DNA of 62,204 nt. It comes from Alicyclobacillus fructus. Its GTDB lineage: Bacteria; Bacillota; Bacilli; Alicyclobacillales; Alicyclobacillaceae. How positions within the stretch are numbered: the first letter of the stretch is position 1; each line of letters starts with the position of its first letter. Below, piece by piece: positions 20,394 through 30,002 of the stretch. The notes beneath the pieces are model-generated. The model was given only the letters and a program-made list of their open reading frames with translations. It did not search any database and was not told the origin of the DNA. The stretch covers positions 1 to 62,204 of the forward strand of contig NZ_JAFMTY010000021.1 in NCBI RefSeq assembly GCF_017329605.1, read 5' to 3'. The position numbers were made by a program, and so were the translations under genes.

Positions 20394-21443
20394 CTACAGC
20401 CTCACGGGCTCGCCCCGCTCGGCGGACTCGTACAGGCCGTTCAAGATGCGCTGCAACTTGACACCCTGCTCCGCCGTCGACAGGGGGGGCTGGCCCGTCA
20501 GACAGGCGTCGACAAAGCGGCGGATCTCCCGCTCATAGGGGGAGATCTCCGGCAGGTACGCCGGCGTCACGTCGATGAGCGCGCCGTGCTTCTCCTGGTA
20601 CAGTTCGAGCGGGAACACGTTGGCGCCGCCGAGATCGCCCATCAGCTTCACGTTCATCACGTCGCGGTCCTTCACATTCGCCGCGAAGGCCGACTCAATC
20701 ACGAGCGTCGCGCCGTTCGCAAACTGGATCATGCCGCGCGCCATGTCTTCCACGGTGAAATGCTCCCAATCCCAATCGCCGAGGAGCCCCACACCCTTGC
20801 GCGTGCCGATCTTCTGGTACGTGGCGCCCCACACCATCGTCGGTTCGGGGTACCCCATCAGGTACAGCGCCGTATCGAGCATGTGGCAACCGATATCGAT
20901 GAGCGGGCCGCCGCCTTGCAACTCCTTATTCGTAAACACACCCCAGCCCGGAATGCCGCGGCGCCGAACGGCGATGGCCGTTCCCGCGTAAATCTCGCCC
21001 AGCTCGCCCGCGTCGATAAACCGCTTCAAGCAGTCGACCTCGCTCGTGTGCCGGTAATGAAACCCGTACGACAGGTGTTTCCCGCTCTTCGCTGCGGCAT
21101 CCGCCATCTCCTGAGCCTCTTCCACCGTCATGGCCGGAGGTTTCTCACAGAGCACGTGACACCCTGCCTGGAGCGCCTTGATCGTGGCGTCCCTGTGGAA
21201 CTTGTTCGGCGTGCAGACGCTCACGGCGTCGAGCTGCACGTTCTCCAACATCTCGTCGACGGTCTTGAAGAAATGCGGGATGCCCCACTTGCGCGCCGCC
21301 TCTTCAGCGCGATCGACCGCCACGTCGCAGATGGCCACAATCTCCACCTGTTCGCCGCACTTTTTATAGTTTGGAATGTGCACCTGCTGGGCGATCCCGC
21401 CCGCGCCCACGATACCCACGCGAATCTGATCTGCCACTTCCAT
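20394..21443 (-). CDS. Gfo/Idh/MocA-family oxidoreductase
   Basis: 349 residues. GIVGAGGIAQQVHIPNY is the dinucleotide-binding start, CTPNKFH and CEKPPAMTVEEA follow, the latter holding the EKP catalytic Lys. It is a second, clearly distinct paralogue in the same operon, 22 nt upstream of the first dehydrogenase and 9 nt downstream of the isomerase gene. Paired dehydrogenases of this family with TIM-barrel isomerases are typical of inositol-like or keto-sugar catabolism. Confidence 0.86.
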   Translation of the reverse strand: MEVADQIRVGIVGAGGIAQQVHIPNYKKCGEQVEIVAICDVAVDRAEEAARKWGIPHFFKTVDEMLENVQLDAVSVCTPNKFHRDATIKALQAGCHVLCEKPPAMTVEEAQEMADAAAKSGKHLSYGFHYRHTSEVDCLKRFIDAGELGEIYAGTAIAVRRRGIPGWGVFTNKELQGGGPLIDIGCHMLDTALYLMGYPEPTMVWGATYQKIGTRKGVGLLGDWDWEHFTVEDMARGMIQFANGATLVIESAFAANVKDRDVMNVKLMGDLGGANVFPLELYQEKHGALIDVTPAYLPEISPYEREIRRFVDACLTGQPPLSTAEQGVKLQRILNGLYESAERGEPVRL

Positions 21444-21452
21444 GTCCTCCCC

Positions 21453-22421
21453 TTATGCCCACCACATCTGCTGCAGTTTTTCACGAATCACGAGCGGCCG
21501 CAGGAACGCGACTGCCTTTTGAAACCCTTCCTCGATCGACATGAGGCTGTCCTCATGCTCGATGGAAATCACGCCGTCGTAGCCGTTCATCTGCAGGGCG
21601 CTCAACAGATCGGCCCAGGTCTGTTGATCGTGCCCGTAGCCGACGGTGCGGAAGATCCACGCCCGGCTAAGCTCTTCTCGGTACGGCTTCGTGTCGAGCA
21701 CGCCGTCGCGCGCCACATTGTGTTTGTTGAATCCGGTGTCTTTCGCGTGCACGTGAAAGATACATCCGTGCGCCGCAAGCGCGTGCACCGCCTCGACGGG
21801 ATCGATTCCCTGCCAGAACATGTGGCTCGGATCGAAGTTGATGCCCAGCTGCTCACCGCATGCCTCGCGCAAACGGATCATCGTCTCTCCGTTGTACACC
21901 ACAAACCCAGGATGCGCCTCGATGGCAATCCGCACGCCATGTTGAGCCGCGAATTGGTTCATCTCCGCCCAATACGGGATGACCTTTTCTTTCCACTGCC
22001 ATTCGAGCACGCGCGAATACTCCTCGGGCCAAGGGCAGGTGACCCAAACCGGGTTTTCCGAGCGTTCCGATTCTCCCGGACACCCGGAGAACGTGACCAC
22101 CGTCCGGACGCCGAGTTCCGCCGCCAGCCGAATGGTCTCGCGGAGTTCCTGATCGGCCTTGTGGCGGATCTCCGCGTTCGGATGGAGCGGGTTGTTGTGG
22201 CAGGAGAGTGCCGAGATCTCGAGTCCGCGCGACGTGATGGCATTCAGAAACGCGGACCGCTTCTCGGCGGAGGCGAGGAGCGTCTCCCGGTCGCAGTGCG
22301 CGTTGCCGGGGTAACCGCCGGTGCCGATCTCGACGGCGTCCACGCCGGCCGCCGCGACGTGATCGAGCATCTCTTCGAATGGCATTTGGCTGAAAAGGAC
22401 CGTAAAAATGCCCAACTTCAT
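21453..22421 (-). CDS. Sugar phosphate isomerase/epimerase (xylose-isomerase-like TIM barrel)
   Basis: 322 residues of the AP-endonuclease-2/IolE-like fold. Metal-ligand acids appear at predicted strand ends: VDAVEIGTGGYPG, IAIEAHPGF, NFDPSHMFWQG, HVHAKDTG and ISIEHEDS. It would isomerise or epimerise a sugar or inositol derivative. It is the third gene of the operon. Its ALSCHNNPLHPN stretch is common in isomerases linked to Gfo/Idh/MocA dehydrogenases. Confidence 0.82.
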   Translation of the reverse strand: MKLGIFTVLFSQMPFEEMLDHVAAAGVDAVEIGTGGYPGNAHCDRETLLASAEKRSAFLNAITSRGLEISALSCHNNPLHPNAEIRHKADQELRETIRLAAELGVRTVVTFSGCPGESERSENPVWVTCPWPEEYSRVLEWQWKEKVIPYWAEMNQFAAQHGVRIAIEAHPGFVVYNGETMIRLREACGEQLGINFDPSHMFWQGIDPVEAVHALAAHGCIFHVHAKDTGFNKHNVARDGVLDTKPYREELSRAWIFRTVGYGHDQQTWADLLSALQMNGYDGVISIEHEDSLMSIEEGFQKAVAFLRPLVIREKLQQMWWA

Positions 22422-22443
22422 GGAAAGGCCTCCTTTCCGCGCA

Positions 22444-23169
22444 TCAGAGATGCGACTGCAAGAATTGGAGCGAGGTGGCGATGGCCTCGAACGGATCGCC
22501 CGGGCAGACGTCCTGTTCGACGATCACGTAGCGCACTCCTGCATCGGCGGCCGCCGGCAAGATTTCGCTCCAGCGCAGCACGCCGGTTCCCACGGCCGCG
22601 AAGTCCCCGCCGGGGGTGGCGTCCTTGGCGTGCAGAAGATCGAGACGGCCGCGGTAGCGGCGGATGATTTCGACGGGATCGAACCCGGCATGATGCGCCC
22701 AATACACGTCGAGCTCAAGCCCGGCGTCAGCAACGCGCTGAAGCAGCCAGTCGAGCGCCGTCTGATCCTCATACGCCGTGAACTCAAAATCGTGGTTGTG
22801 GTAAGAGAAGCCGAGCCCTTCGCTCCGCACCCGTTCCGATGCGCGGGAGAGCACGTCGGCGAGCGCCGGATAGTCGCCGCGCCGCTCCACAGGCAGCCAA
22901 GGGCACACCACGTATTCGAGGCCAAGTGCCTTCGCTTCGTCCACAACCTTTTCGATTTCCGACTCCAGCCGATCAAGCGGCACGTGAGCGGAAATGGCCC
23001 TGAGCCCCAGTTCGTCCAACCGACGCCGTAGCTCCGGCGCCGTGTACGGCCCGTAGTGATGGAGCTCGATCAGGCGGAAACCGATTTCGGCCACCCGGCG
23101 GAGCGTCCCGTCGAAATCGTCCTCAAGCGGCTTGCGCAGCGTGTACATTTGCAGCGCGATCTCAGCCAT
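22444..23169 (-). CDS. Sugar phosphate isomerase/epimerase (TIM barrel)
   Basis: 241 residues. The start MAEIALQMYTLRKPLEDDF is characteristic of the family, and metal-site segments include GFSYHNHDFEF, ELDVYWAHHAG, LHAKDATPGG and YVIVEQDVCPGDP. The ATG at 23169 lies 8 nt inside the end of the upstream gene, which suggests translational coupling; a longer frame to 23505 merely overlaps that gene. Second isomerase of the operon; exact reaction unknown. Confidence 0.82.
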   Translation of the reverse strand: MAEIALQMYTLRKPLEDDFDGTLRRVAEIGFRLIELHHYGPYTAPELRRRLDELGLRAISAHVPLDRLESEIEKVVDEAKALGLEYVVCPWLPVERRGDYPALADVLSRASERVRSEGLGFSYHNHDFEFTAYEDQTALDWLLQRVADAGLELDVYWAHHAGFDPVEIIRRYRGRLDLLHAKDATPGGDFAAVGTGVLRWSEILPAAADAGVRYVIVEQDVCPGDPFEAIATSLQFLQSHL

Positions 23170-24013
23170 CCAAAACGTCCCCCTTCGCCAGCGCGAAAAA
23201 TTGTTCCAAGCGCTCCCGAACCTGGCGGGCGCGCGCCTCTCCCGTGCCCGCGAGCGGCGCCTCGTGAAGCACCTCGGCGGCCACGGGCCCGCGATATCCG
23301 GCGCGATACAAGCCGCGCAAAAACGGCACAAGCGGAATCCGGCCGTCGCCTGGTAGCAGGCGTCTTGCGTCGTGCGCGTCTTCCGGCGCATCCAGCGTAT
23401 CGTTGATATGCACGTACACGATTTTTTCCGGTGGAAGCGAGGCGAGATCATCCTCCTGCTCACCGGCGGTGTACCAATGATAGCTGTCGACGAGCGCGCC
23501 CACATTCGGGGCCCCGATGGCTTCCCAAAACGTTTTCAGGTCCGCGAGCGACTGCACGAACGGATACCTGCGATGGCGCAGGTGATGCGGCCCGACGTAT
23601 TCCAGTCCCACGCGCATCCCGAACGGCATCACCTCTACGGCCACCTGGCGAATGCGGCGCGCCAGCTGGGAAATGTAGCGCACCGGCTCTTCGTCCATCG
23701 AGGGCCACAAAAACGCCGTCACGCTGCGCGCTCCAAGCCTTGCGCACAGACGTGCGCGATCCGGCAACAGGGAGAGTTCCCGGAGAAATGCCGGTTCGGA
23801 ATCATAGAGATTGAGCGGAAGGCCGAGATTGGCCAAGACAAGGCCGCGCCGCGCAAACAGCGCTTCGACGGCGGCTTCGCCGAGCCGTTCCGCCTCGGCT
23901 TCGAGCCAGTGAAAAGGGACGTCGACGTAACGGTAACCGGTTTCACGTGCGAGATCAAGATAGGATACGAGGGTGGTCTCGTCCACGAGGGTCGGATGCA
24001 GGCAGGCTTCCAT
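23162..24013 (-). CDS. Sugar phosphate isomerase/epimerase (TIM barrel), first gene of operon
   Basis: 283 residues of the same fold. Metal-ligand segments include VGLEYVGPHH, ALVDSYHWYTAG, YVHINDTLDAP and PVAAEVLHEAP. It is the most diverged of the three isomerases and heads the operon, with AAAGAGGTG upstream of the ATG. No transporter or regulator gene adjoins the cluster, so uptake and induction must be encoded elsewhere. I see no convincing promoter in the 115 nt upstream. Confidence 0.78.
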   Translation of the reverse strand: MEACLHPTLVDETTLVSYLDLARETGYRYVDVPFHWLEAEAERLGEAAVEALFARRGLVLANLGLPLNLYDSEPAFLRELSLLPDRARLCARLGARSVTAFLWPSMDEEPVRYISQLARRIRQVAVEVMPFGMRVGLEYVGPHHLRHRRYPFVQSLADLKTFWEAIGAPNVGALVDSYHWYTAGEQEDDLASLPPEKIVYVHINDTLDAPEDAHDARRLLPGDGRIPLVPFLRGLYRAGYRGPVAAEVLHEAPLAGTGEARARQVRERLEQFFALAKGDVLDG

Positions 24014-24128
24014 GCGCGTTCGGGTTCACCTCTTTGTCTTGGGTCGAAGTCCGATTCCATTGAACCACAACCCGCCCGCGAGGGCCATCCTCAATGTGGT
24101 CACGTGATTTCGGATTTGGCTGCAACCC

Positions 24129-24677
24129 TCACCGTCGATGGCGCCGCTCCAATAGGGCCAGACGATCCAAGATGAACTTCGCGGCTGAAGCCAGCGCCAA
24201 GTAGATGGGAATGGAGTAAAGCAGATGCCAGCGGTACGAAACGTAAATGTCGAACCAGCGGAACACGATCTCCATCAGCGCGTACAAAACGCTGAAGACG
24301 AGCGACACCGCCGCGAAGGCGGGCCAGCGGCTGCACGCCTGATAGATGAGCGCGAAAGTGACCGGAATAATGGTCAGGTCTGTGCAGAGGAGAGTGGGGT
24401 AGACAAACCACAGAAGGCGGACCTTGTAGCCCCAGAGCATCAGATCCGAACCCATGATGTCGAGCACGGAGCTTGCGAGACCCACGAGGAGCGCGTACAG
24501 AAGCACCTCCATCACCCGGGCGCGATCGACAAATCGCACGAACACCATCCAAGGCACAATCGCCAGGCTCACAAAGAGCCACCATTGCCAGGTGCCGAGA
24601 TCGTGTTCCAACCAGTACGCGCGCGTCAGATCCGTGAGCTCGCGCCGGACGCTTTCCACCCAATCGAAACTTGTCAC
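24129..24677 (-). CDS. CBO0543-like membrane protein of spore formers
   Basis: 182 residues with about five hydrophobic helices and Trp-rich ends. The layout and motifs such as LGTWQWW, VLDIMGSDLMLWGY and ALMEIVFRWFDIY resemble the CBO0543 family, which is mostly found in endospore formers and has no proven function. The start is GTG 24677 with AGAGGG six nt upstream; longer in-frame readings run across the divergent gene and are rejected. Confidence 0.6.
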   Translation of the reverse strand: MTSFDWVESVRRELTDLTRAYWLEHDLGTWQWWLFVSLAIVPWMVFVRFVDRARVMEVLLYALLVGLASSVLDIMGSDLMLWGYKVRLLWFVYPTLLCTDLTIIPVTFALIYQACSRWPAFAAVSLVFSVLYALMEIVFRWFDIYVSYRWHLLYSIPIYLALASAAKFILDRLALLERRHRR

Positions 24678-24854
24678 GAAATGCCCTCTTCCCCTCCGCG
24701 AAAATGAAAGCCCGGCTCTGGACACCCGGTGCATCTGGCATGGCGTGTCTCGCATCCTGAGATCAAGTTGTGCAGTTCGACAGGAATTATGTTCGCGCGC
24801 CGCGAAGATCGGAGGAGACGCCAGGTGTCGGCTGGCGCCAGAAGGGAGATCTGA

Positions 24855-25148
24855 ATGGGCTTTTTTGATATGTTGCGCCGCGCGGCGGAAGGCCTGAGCC
24901 AAGACGGCGAGTATCGCCACGACCACCTCTGCGTTCGATGCCAAGTTCCCATGCAATACCACGGTGCGCACGCGATTCGCACCGGCGGACTGAGCCGCGG
25001 AGCCGGCCTGTTGACGGACCTGTTCCTCGGCGAGCGCGACGAGGCGCTCCTCAGCACGGCGTTGGAGCGCAACGTCGCCGTGCACGTGTTCGTGTGCCCG
25101 GAATGCGGATCCATCGACTTCATCAACGACCCGCGCCACGGGTTCTGA
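24855..25148 (+). CDS. Small zinc-ribbon protein
   Basis: 97 residues. Two Cys pairs, CVRC near residues 26-29 and CPEC near 81-84, could bind one zinc in a split ribbon. The middle has no recognised motif. GGGAG precedes the ATG, and a hairpin follows at 25159. Function unknown; the gene is divergent from the CBO0543-like gene. Confidence 0.65.
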   Translation: MGFFDMLRRAAEGLSQDGEYRHDHLCVRCQVPMQYHGAHAIRTGGLSRGAGLLTDLFLGERDEALLSTALERNVAVHVFVCPECGSIDFINDPRHGF

Positions 25149-25158
25149 ATCGCCGTCG

Positions 25159-25178
25159 CCCGGGCCTCACGGCCCGGG
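25159..25178. terminator. Hairpin between convergent genes
   Basis: Perfect 8-bp stem CCCGGGCC-TCAC-GGCCCGGG directly abutting the stop of the minus-strand trmH-type gene. T tracts are weak on both sides. Confidence 0.5.
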
Positions 25179-25949
25179 TCACTCGTCTTCCTCAGGCACA
25201 TGCTTGTCCTCATCGAGGAGGGCATCGCACCACGGGAAGCCGCCCGCGAGCAACCGGCGCCGGGCCTCTTCATGGGTTCCGCCGTGGAGGGAGCGCAGGC
25301 ACCACGTCACAAACAATTGGTGGCGCTCGCTCCCGTCGAGCGTATACCGATCTCCGGCCACCGCGCGGGCTCGCCGCGTCAGCTCGTAGAGCGCGATGGC
25401 GGCCGCGACGGACACGTTGAAGCTCTGCACAAATCCGGCCATGGGGATGAAAAACCGCCCGTCCGCCCGCTCGCGAGCCTCGGGCGAAACGCCGTCCTTC
25501 TCGTTGCCGAAGAGGATCGCAGTCGGCCGGGCGAGATCGACCTCCTCAATCGGTACCGCGCCCTCGCCGAGATCCGTCGCGTACACCTGATAGCCTTTTG
25601 CGTGCAGCGCGTCTATCGCGTCGCCGACGCTCGCCATGCGGTGGATGGTGAGCCATTTATGCGCGCCCTGCGTGACACCCTTCGACGGGTGGAACGGCTG
25701 CTGTCCCTCGATCACGGCCACATGCTGGACGCCGAACGCCTCGGCGCTGCGCAGAATGGCAGCCTGATTGTGCCCGTCATCGACCGCCTCCATCGCCACG
25801 GCGATATACGACGTTCGCCGCATCAACACCTCCCGCAGCCGCAAAAGCCGCTCGGACCGCAGCCAGTCCGCGAGCCAAAGTTCACGTTCCGAAAGCAAGC
25901 CCTCGGCCAGGAGCATCTGTTTGATGTCGGAATGCAAGTCTCGATGCAC
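25179..25949 (-). CDS. trmH: tRNA (guanosine-2'-O)-methyltransferase, TrmH type
   Basis: 256 residues of the SPOUT class. The three SpoU motifs are visible: NQAAILRSAEAFGVQ, AILFGNEKDGVSPEA and IPMAGFVQSFNVSVAAAI, the last two forming the knot that binds S-adenosylmethionine. The extended C-terminal region after the knot fits TrmH, which methylates G18 of tRNA, better than RlmB. The N-terminal extension is also TrmH-like. Confidence 0.8.
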   Translation of the reverse strand: MHRDLHSDIKQMLLAEGLLSERELWLADWLRSERLLRLREVLMRRTSYIAVAMEAVDDGHNQAAILRSAEAFGVQHVAVIEGQQPFHPSKGVTQGAHKWLTIHRMASVGDAIDALHAKGYQVYATDLGEGAVPIEEVDLARPTAILFGNEKDGVSPEARERADGRFFIPMAGFVQSFNVSVAAAIALYELTRRARAVAGDRYTLDGSERHQLFVTWCLRSLHGGTHEEARRRLLAGGFPWCDALLDEDKHVPEEDE

Positions 25950-26054
25950 CTCCCGCTCCTCTTCCTCGGTCGCGGGCTCGGACCCGTCTCCCGATCATAG
26001 CCGATTGTCCCGTAAAATGCAGCGTTCGGGAGACGAGCGCGCGTGCAGGTGCTG

Positions 26055-27035
26055 TCACTCGCCTCCTTCCGACGAAACGGGCCGTGCCGCCATGGCCAGC
26101 CCGTGAACCACCAAACCCACCACGACGGTCACCACGCCTATGGCGCCGAGCCATCCGACGCGATCGCCCGGGATCACAACGAGTTCGAGCGCCAGCGCGA
26201 ACACCACTTCGCCAGCTTGCGTCGCCTCCACAGCGGCCAACTCTCTCGGGGACTCGCGCGCCATGTCCGTCGCCCGAAAGAAGAGCGCCGTGGCGATCAC
26301 GCCCGAACACACGGCGACAAGCAGCGCACCGACAATCTGCCGCGGCGTGGGCCAGCCGGCCGTTGCGGCGCTCACCGAAGACCAGGCGATCCAAAACGGC
26401 AGACTCCCGAGGGTCATGCCGAGCATCCGTTCCAGCGCGTCGAATTCCCCGGCGCAGGCGCGCATGGCCATCCGGTTGCCGGCAGGGTATGCGACGGCCG
26501 CGACCAGAATACTAACCGCACAAAGCGCCGCGCGCCCCCACGACATCTGGGAGGCATCGGCCATCTCCATGAGCATGGCACCAGCCACGATTCCGAGCGA
26601 AGTCACCAGCTCTCGGACTGGGATGGGGGCGTGGCGCCCGTCGGGCCCGCGCGCGCTCAGCCACGGCGTGAGCAACACCCCGCACACGATGGTGATTTGC
26701 CAGACGCCCGCCACGAGCCACGCGGGCCCGTACGCGTTCGCGAGGCAGAGCGGAGCGTAAAACAAGCCGAACCCGACCGTTCCAAACGCCACCCAGCGCC
26801 AGAAATTGCGCCGAAAGGACTGAAGGAGCGCGCCTATCCGCCCCTTCCAGGCGACGTAGGCGAACAGAATCGGCAGCGTGAGAAAATACCGCAACGACGC
26901 ATTCCAGGCCCACGATCCGCCCGCGCGGCTCATGGCCTCGTTCGCGACAAACGTCACAGCGAAAAACAAGGAGGCCAGGAGCCCCAGGAACAATGGGCGC
27001 CATCGCGCGGTTCTGAAGGTGGCCAGCCAAGTCAT
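26055..27035 (-). CDS. Multidrug-resistance efflux transporter family (EmrE-like/DMT) protein
   Basis: 326 residues with about ten membrane helices; the pattern PLFLGLLASLFFAVTFVANEAMS at the start and WRWVAFGTVGFGLFYAPLC, YGPAWLVAGVWQITIVCG match the putative multidrug efflux (PF13536-like) branch of DMT proteins. Drug export is the family label only; no substrate is shown. It stands alone between trmH and a GNAT gene. Confidence 0.7.
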   Translation of the reverse strand: MTWLATFRTARWRPLFLGLLASLFFAVTFVANEAMSRAGGSWAWNASLRYFLTLPILFAYVAWKGRIGALLQSFRRNFWRWVAFGTVGFGLFYAPLCLANAYGPAWLVAGVWQITIVCGVLLTPWLSARGPDGRHAPIPVRELVTSLGIVAGAMLMEMADASQMSWGRAALCAVSILVAAVAYPAGNRMAMRACAGEFDALERMLGMTLGSLPFWIAWSSVSAATAGWPTPRQIVGALLVAVCSGVIATALFFRATDMARESPRELAAVEATQAGEVVFALALELVVIPGDRVGWLGAIGVVTVVVGLVVHGLAMAARPVSSEGGE

Positions 27036-27101
27036 CCGCAGTCCCCCTATCTACCGTCCGGCCTTTGCGCGCAGCCGCCCGGCGCTCCCAGACAGCGCGC
27101 C

Positions 27102-27626
27102 TCATTTCGCGCGCACGCGAAGATCCTCGACGTCCGGCCAGCGATAGACCACTTCCGGCGGCGCGACACCGTCGATTTCGAACGTCTTTTCCCCGACGAC
27201 GATCCCGCCCAATCGTTCATAAAATCTCCGCCACGGATTGTCCCGAAAGGCGACCACGGCGACCGATTGATGCCCCTGCTGCTTCAACCAATCGGCGAGT
27301 TGACCCACGAGACGCCGCCCAATGCCCCGCCGATGCCACGAAGGGGACACGTACAGCGTGTAGATCTCCGCGTCCGCGTCGAAGTCCTCCAAACGAGTGG
27401 GGCCACCACTCGCAAATCCGACGACGTCCTCACCCGCAAGCGCCACCCAAAACGCCTGTCTAGGATCCGCCAATCGCCTCCCGAACCGCTCGGCGCTCAC
27501 CGTTGGGTCCATCCGATCGAGAAACGATTGCGGCACCACGCCCCGATACGCGTGGCGCCATGCGTCCACGTGCACCCGTCCCACGGCCTCGAGATCCGCC
27601 GGAAGGGCGCCTCGAATGGTGATCAT
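27102..27626 (-). CDS. GNAT-family N-acetyltransferase
   Basis: 174 residues. The acetyl-CoA loop reads RRGIGRRLVG after the beta-strand IYTLYVSPSWH, and VAFRDNPWRRFYERLGG closes the fold; this is a complete GNAT domain. ATG 27626 lies 6 nt after GGGGGAG; a TTG five codons upstream overlaps that site and is not used. Substrate unknown. Confidence 0.85.
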   Translation of the reverse strand: MITIRGALPADLEAVGRVHVDAWRHAYRGVVPQSFLDRMDPTVSAERFGRRLADPRQAFWVALAGEDVVGFASGGPTRLEDFDADAEIYTLYVSPSWHRRGIGRRLVGQLADWLKQQGHQSVAVVAFRDNPWRRFYERLGGIVVGEKTFEIDGVAPPEVVYRWPDVEDLRVRAK

Positions 27627-27650
27627 GTCCATCTCCCCCAAGAGGACGCT

Positions 27651-28538
27651 TCAGAACTGCCCCGCTTCCACATCGCGTACGAAGCTCACGATGGCGCTGA
27701 AATACGCGTCGCTGTCATCCCACATCGACATGTGGCTGCCGTTGGGACAGATGGTTGCACGCGCACGGGGAATCCGACGCGCCATCTCCTGGATGTCCGC
27801 AGGATCCATCGTGTCGTAACGAGCGCCGATGACGAGGGTGGGTACACTGACCTGGCCGAGATGGGGCCAGCGGTCCCAGTCCTTGAAGTTGCCGGTCACC
27901 ACAAATTCATTCGGCCCCTGCATGGTGTTGTACACCTGCTGATTGATGTGTGCGAACGTCCGAACCACGGCGTCCGGCCAAGGATCCAGGCGGCACAGGT
28001 GTCTTTTGTACAGATGTTCGATGAGGAGCTCTTGATAACCCGCAGACTCGTAGTCTCCGCGTTCCTCATGCGCCCGCAGCTGTTCTTGAATCTCCTTCGG
28101 AAGCTGTTGGCGCAACAACTGGATATACCGCATATACGAAGGAATGCTGGCCGTCATGTTTGAAATGATAAGTCCCTTCAACACGGTCGGATGGGCAAGC
28201 GCGTATTCGAGTGCCAGCATCCCGCCCCAGGACTGCCCCAACAGGTAAAAGTCCTCTAAACCAAGCGCTCGACGCACTTCGTCCACTTCTTCGCGGAAGC
28301 GGTCGATGGTCCAGAGGGAGGGATCGTCAGGCTGATCTGAAAAATACGAGCCTAGCTGGTCGTAGAAGTATAGCTCGATCCCGGCCTTCGTGAGATACGG
28401 CTCGAAGATCTCGAAGTACTCGTGGCTCGCACCGGGCCCACCGTGTAACAGAAGCATGCGAATGGGGCTCGTCCCCACTCTGCGCGTCCACACGTGGTGT
28501 CCCGTGGACAGCGTGATGATTCGCGTCTGCGCCTCCAT
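27651..28538 (-). CDS. pip: Proline iminopeptidase, alpha/beta hydrolase
   Basis: 295 residues, cytosolic serine peptidase that removes N-terminal proline from short peptides. The oxyanion motif HGGPG is at 32-36 and the nucleophile Ser103 in GQSWGG; the catalytic acid and His lie in ARYDTMDPAD and PNGSHMSMW. It starts 18 nt after the amino-acid permease gene, so peptide-derived amino acid use is a plausible shared role. Confidence 0.87.
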   Translation of the reverse strand: MEAQTRIITLSTGHHVWTRRVGTSPIRMLLLHGGPGASHEYFEIFEPYLTKAGIELYFYDQLGSYFSDQPDDPSLWTIDRFREEVDEVRRALGLEDFYLLGQSWGGMLALEYALAHPTVLKGLIISNMTASIPSYMRYIQLLRQQLPKEIQEQLRAHEERGDYESAGYQELLIEHLYKRHLCRLDPWPDAVVRTFAHINQQVYNTMQGPNEFVVTGNFKDWDRWPHLGQVSVPTLVIGARYDTMDPADIQEMARRIPRARATICPNGSHMSMWDDSDAYFSAIVSFVRDVEAGQF

Positions 28539-28556
28539 GTTTTCTCCTCCGCTTCG

Positions 28557-29924
28557 TCACATGTCCTTCAGAACGGGCGGAACCTCGCGATACCCTTTCG
28601 ATTTCACGGCTCCGATGAGAATCCCGAGCGCCATCCAGCTCAACCCGAAGATGAACGTGGTCCGGTCAAAGCCGAGCCACACGTAACCGATGACCACAAA
28701 ACCGCAGAGCGGAAACAACAGATACTTGAACACGTGGCGAAAGCCCCGCTGCCGGATGTAGAAGTACACGAACACGGTTGCGTTCAACATCAGGAACGCG
28801 GTCAGTGCGCCAAAGTTGACCAACGTCGTGATGGTCTCTTGAGGAACGAGACCCGCCACCAAAAGCGAAATCACCGCGACCAACAGCGTCGCGTTGACCG
28901 GTGTTTGGAATCTCGGACTCACATGTGAGAAAAACTTGGAAAACGGCAGCAGATTGTCGCGGCCCATCGAATACAGAATCCGGGAGATAGCCGACTGCGC
29001 GGCCAGAGCATTCGCGATACCTGACGCCACCGCGTTCACCAAGAGGAGAACGACGTAGAGGAACGTTCCTCCCGCTTCTTTCGCGATTTGGAAGAATGCC
29101 ATGTTCGGATTCAGATCCGCGTAATTCGGATGGACGAGCGCCGCGACGTACGTCTGTAAAACGAAGAGGAGGCCGATGATGACAAGCGACGCGATGGTCG
29201 CATTCCCGACGGTCTTCTCCGGTCGTTCCGTCTCTTCGGCCAAGGTGCTGATGGCATCGAAGCCGAGGAAGCTTAACACCGCGATGGACGCGGCATTTTC
29301 AATGAACTTCAGATTGAAGTGACTCGGTTGATAAAACGGGGTGAACGACAGATGCCCCGCGCCGTGGCCCAACGCAAACACAAACCGCACGGAAGCGATA
29401 AGGAAGATGAGGAGACAGATAAGTTCAATCGCCAGAAGAATGAAGTTGGTCCTCGCCTGCAGCGTGATGCCCAGGACGTTGACGACGGTGTTGAAAAGCA
29501 CGAAGAAAAGAAGCCACACGAAGGTGGGAACGCTCGGCACAAGGCCGTGCAGCCAACCCGCCGAGAACGCGTACAGCAGGGAGGGTGCGAGCAGATAGTC
29601 CGCCAGGATCATCCATCCGGCGACGAAGCCGACGTGTGGATTCAGGCCGCGTTGCACGTAGGAGTATACGGATCCCGCGATGGGAAACTTGGCACTCATC
29701 TGCTTGTAACTGAGCGCCGTGAAGACCATGGCCACAATGCCGATGATGTAAACGAGGGGAACCATGCCGAAGCTCTGTTGCGCCACGTAGCCGTAAATGG
29801 CCATGGGCGCAATGGGGACCATGAAAATCATGCCGTAGACAATGAGATCCCGCAAGCGAAGGGATCGCTTCAATTCCTGGCGATAGCCGAGCGTTGACGG
29901 CTCCCGATGCCCTGATGTTTCCAT
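28557..29924 (-). CDS. APC-superfamily amino acid permease
   Basis: 455 residues with about twelve helices. Helix 1 has MIFMVPIAPMAIYG, helix 3 NPHVGFVAGWMILADYLLAPS, and helix 6 SFLGFDAISTLAEETERPEKTVGNA, the standard APC blocks for substrate and ion binding. Likely imports amino acids or amines by proton symport; which one is not clear. First gene of an apparent pair with the iminopeptidase gene. The terminator at 30003-30025 separates it from cotJC. Confidence 0.85.
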   Translation of the reverse strand: METSGHREPSTLGYRQELKRSLRLRDLIVYGMIFMVPIAPMAIYGYVAQQSFGMVPLVYIIGIVAMVFTALSYKQMSAKFPIAGSVYSYVQRGLNPHVGFVAGWMILADYLLAPSLLYAFSAGWLHGLVPSVPTFVWLLFFVLFNTVVNVLGITLQARTNFILLAIELICLLIFLIASVRFVFALGHGAGHLSFTPFYQPSHFNLKFIENAASIAVLSFLGFDAISTLAEETERPEKTVGNATIASLVIIGLLFVLQTYVAALVHPNYADLNPNMAFFQIAKEAGGTFLYVVLLLVNAVASGIANALAAQSAISRILYSMGRDNLLPFSKFFSHVSPRFQTPVNATLLVAVISLLVAGLVPQETITTLVNFGALTAFLMLNATVFVYFYIRQRGFRHVFKYLLFPLCGFVVIGYVWLGFDRTTFIFGLSWMALGILIGAVKSKGYREVPPVLKDM

Positions 29925-30002
29925 GTGTCACGCTCCTCTCCTGGATGTCAACGAGGCTATTATGCTGAAACTCCTCGAAAAACGTCAATGAAACAATAAA
30001 TT

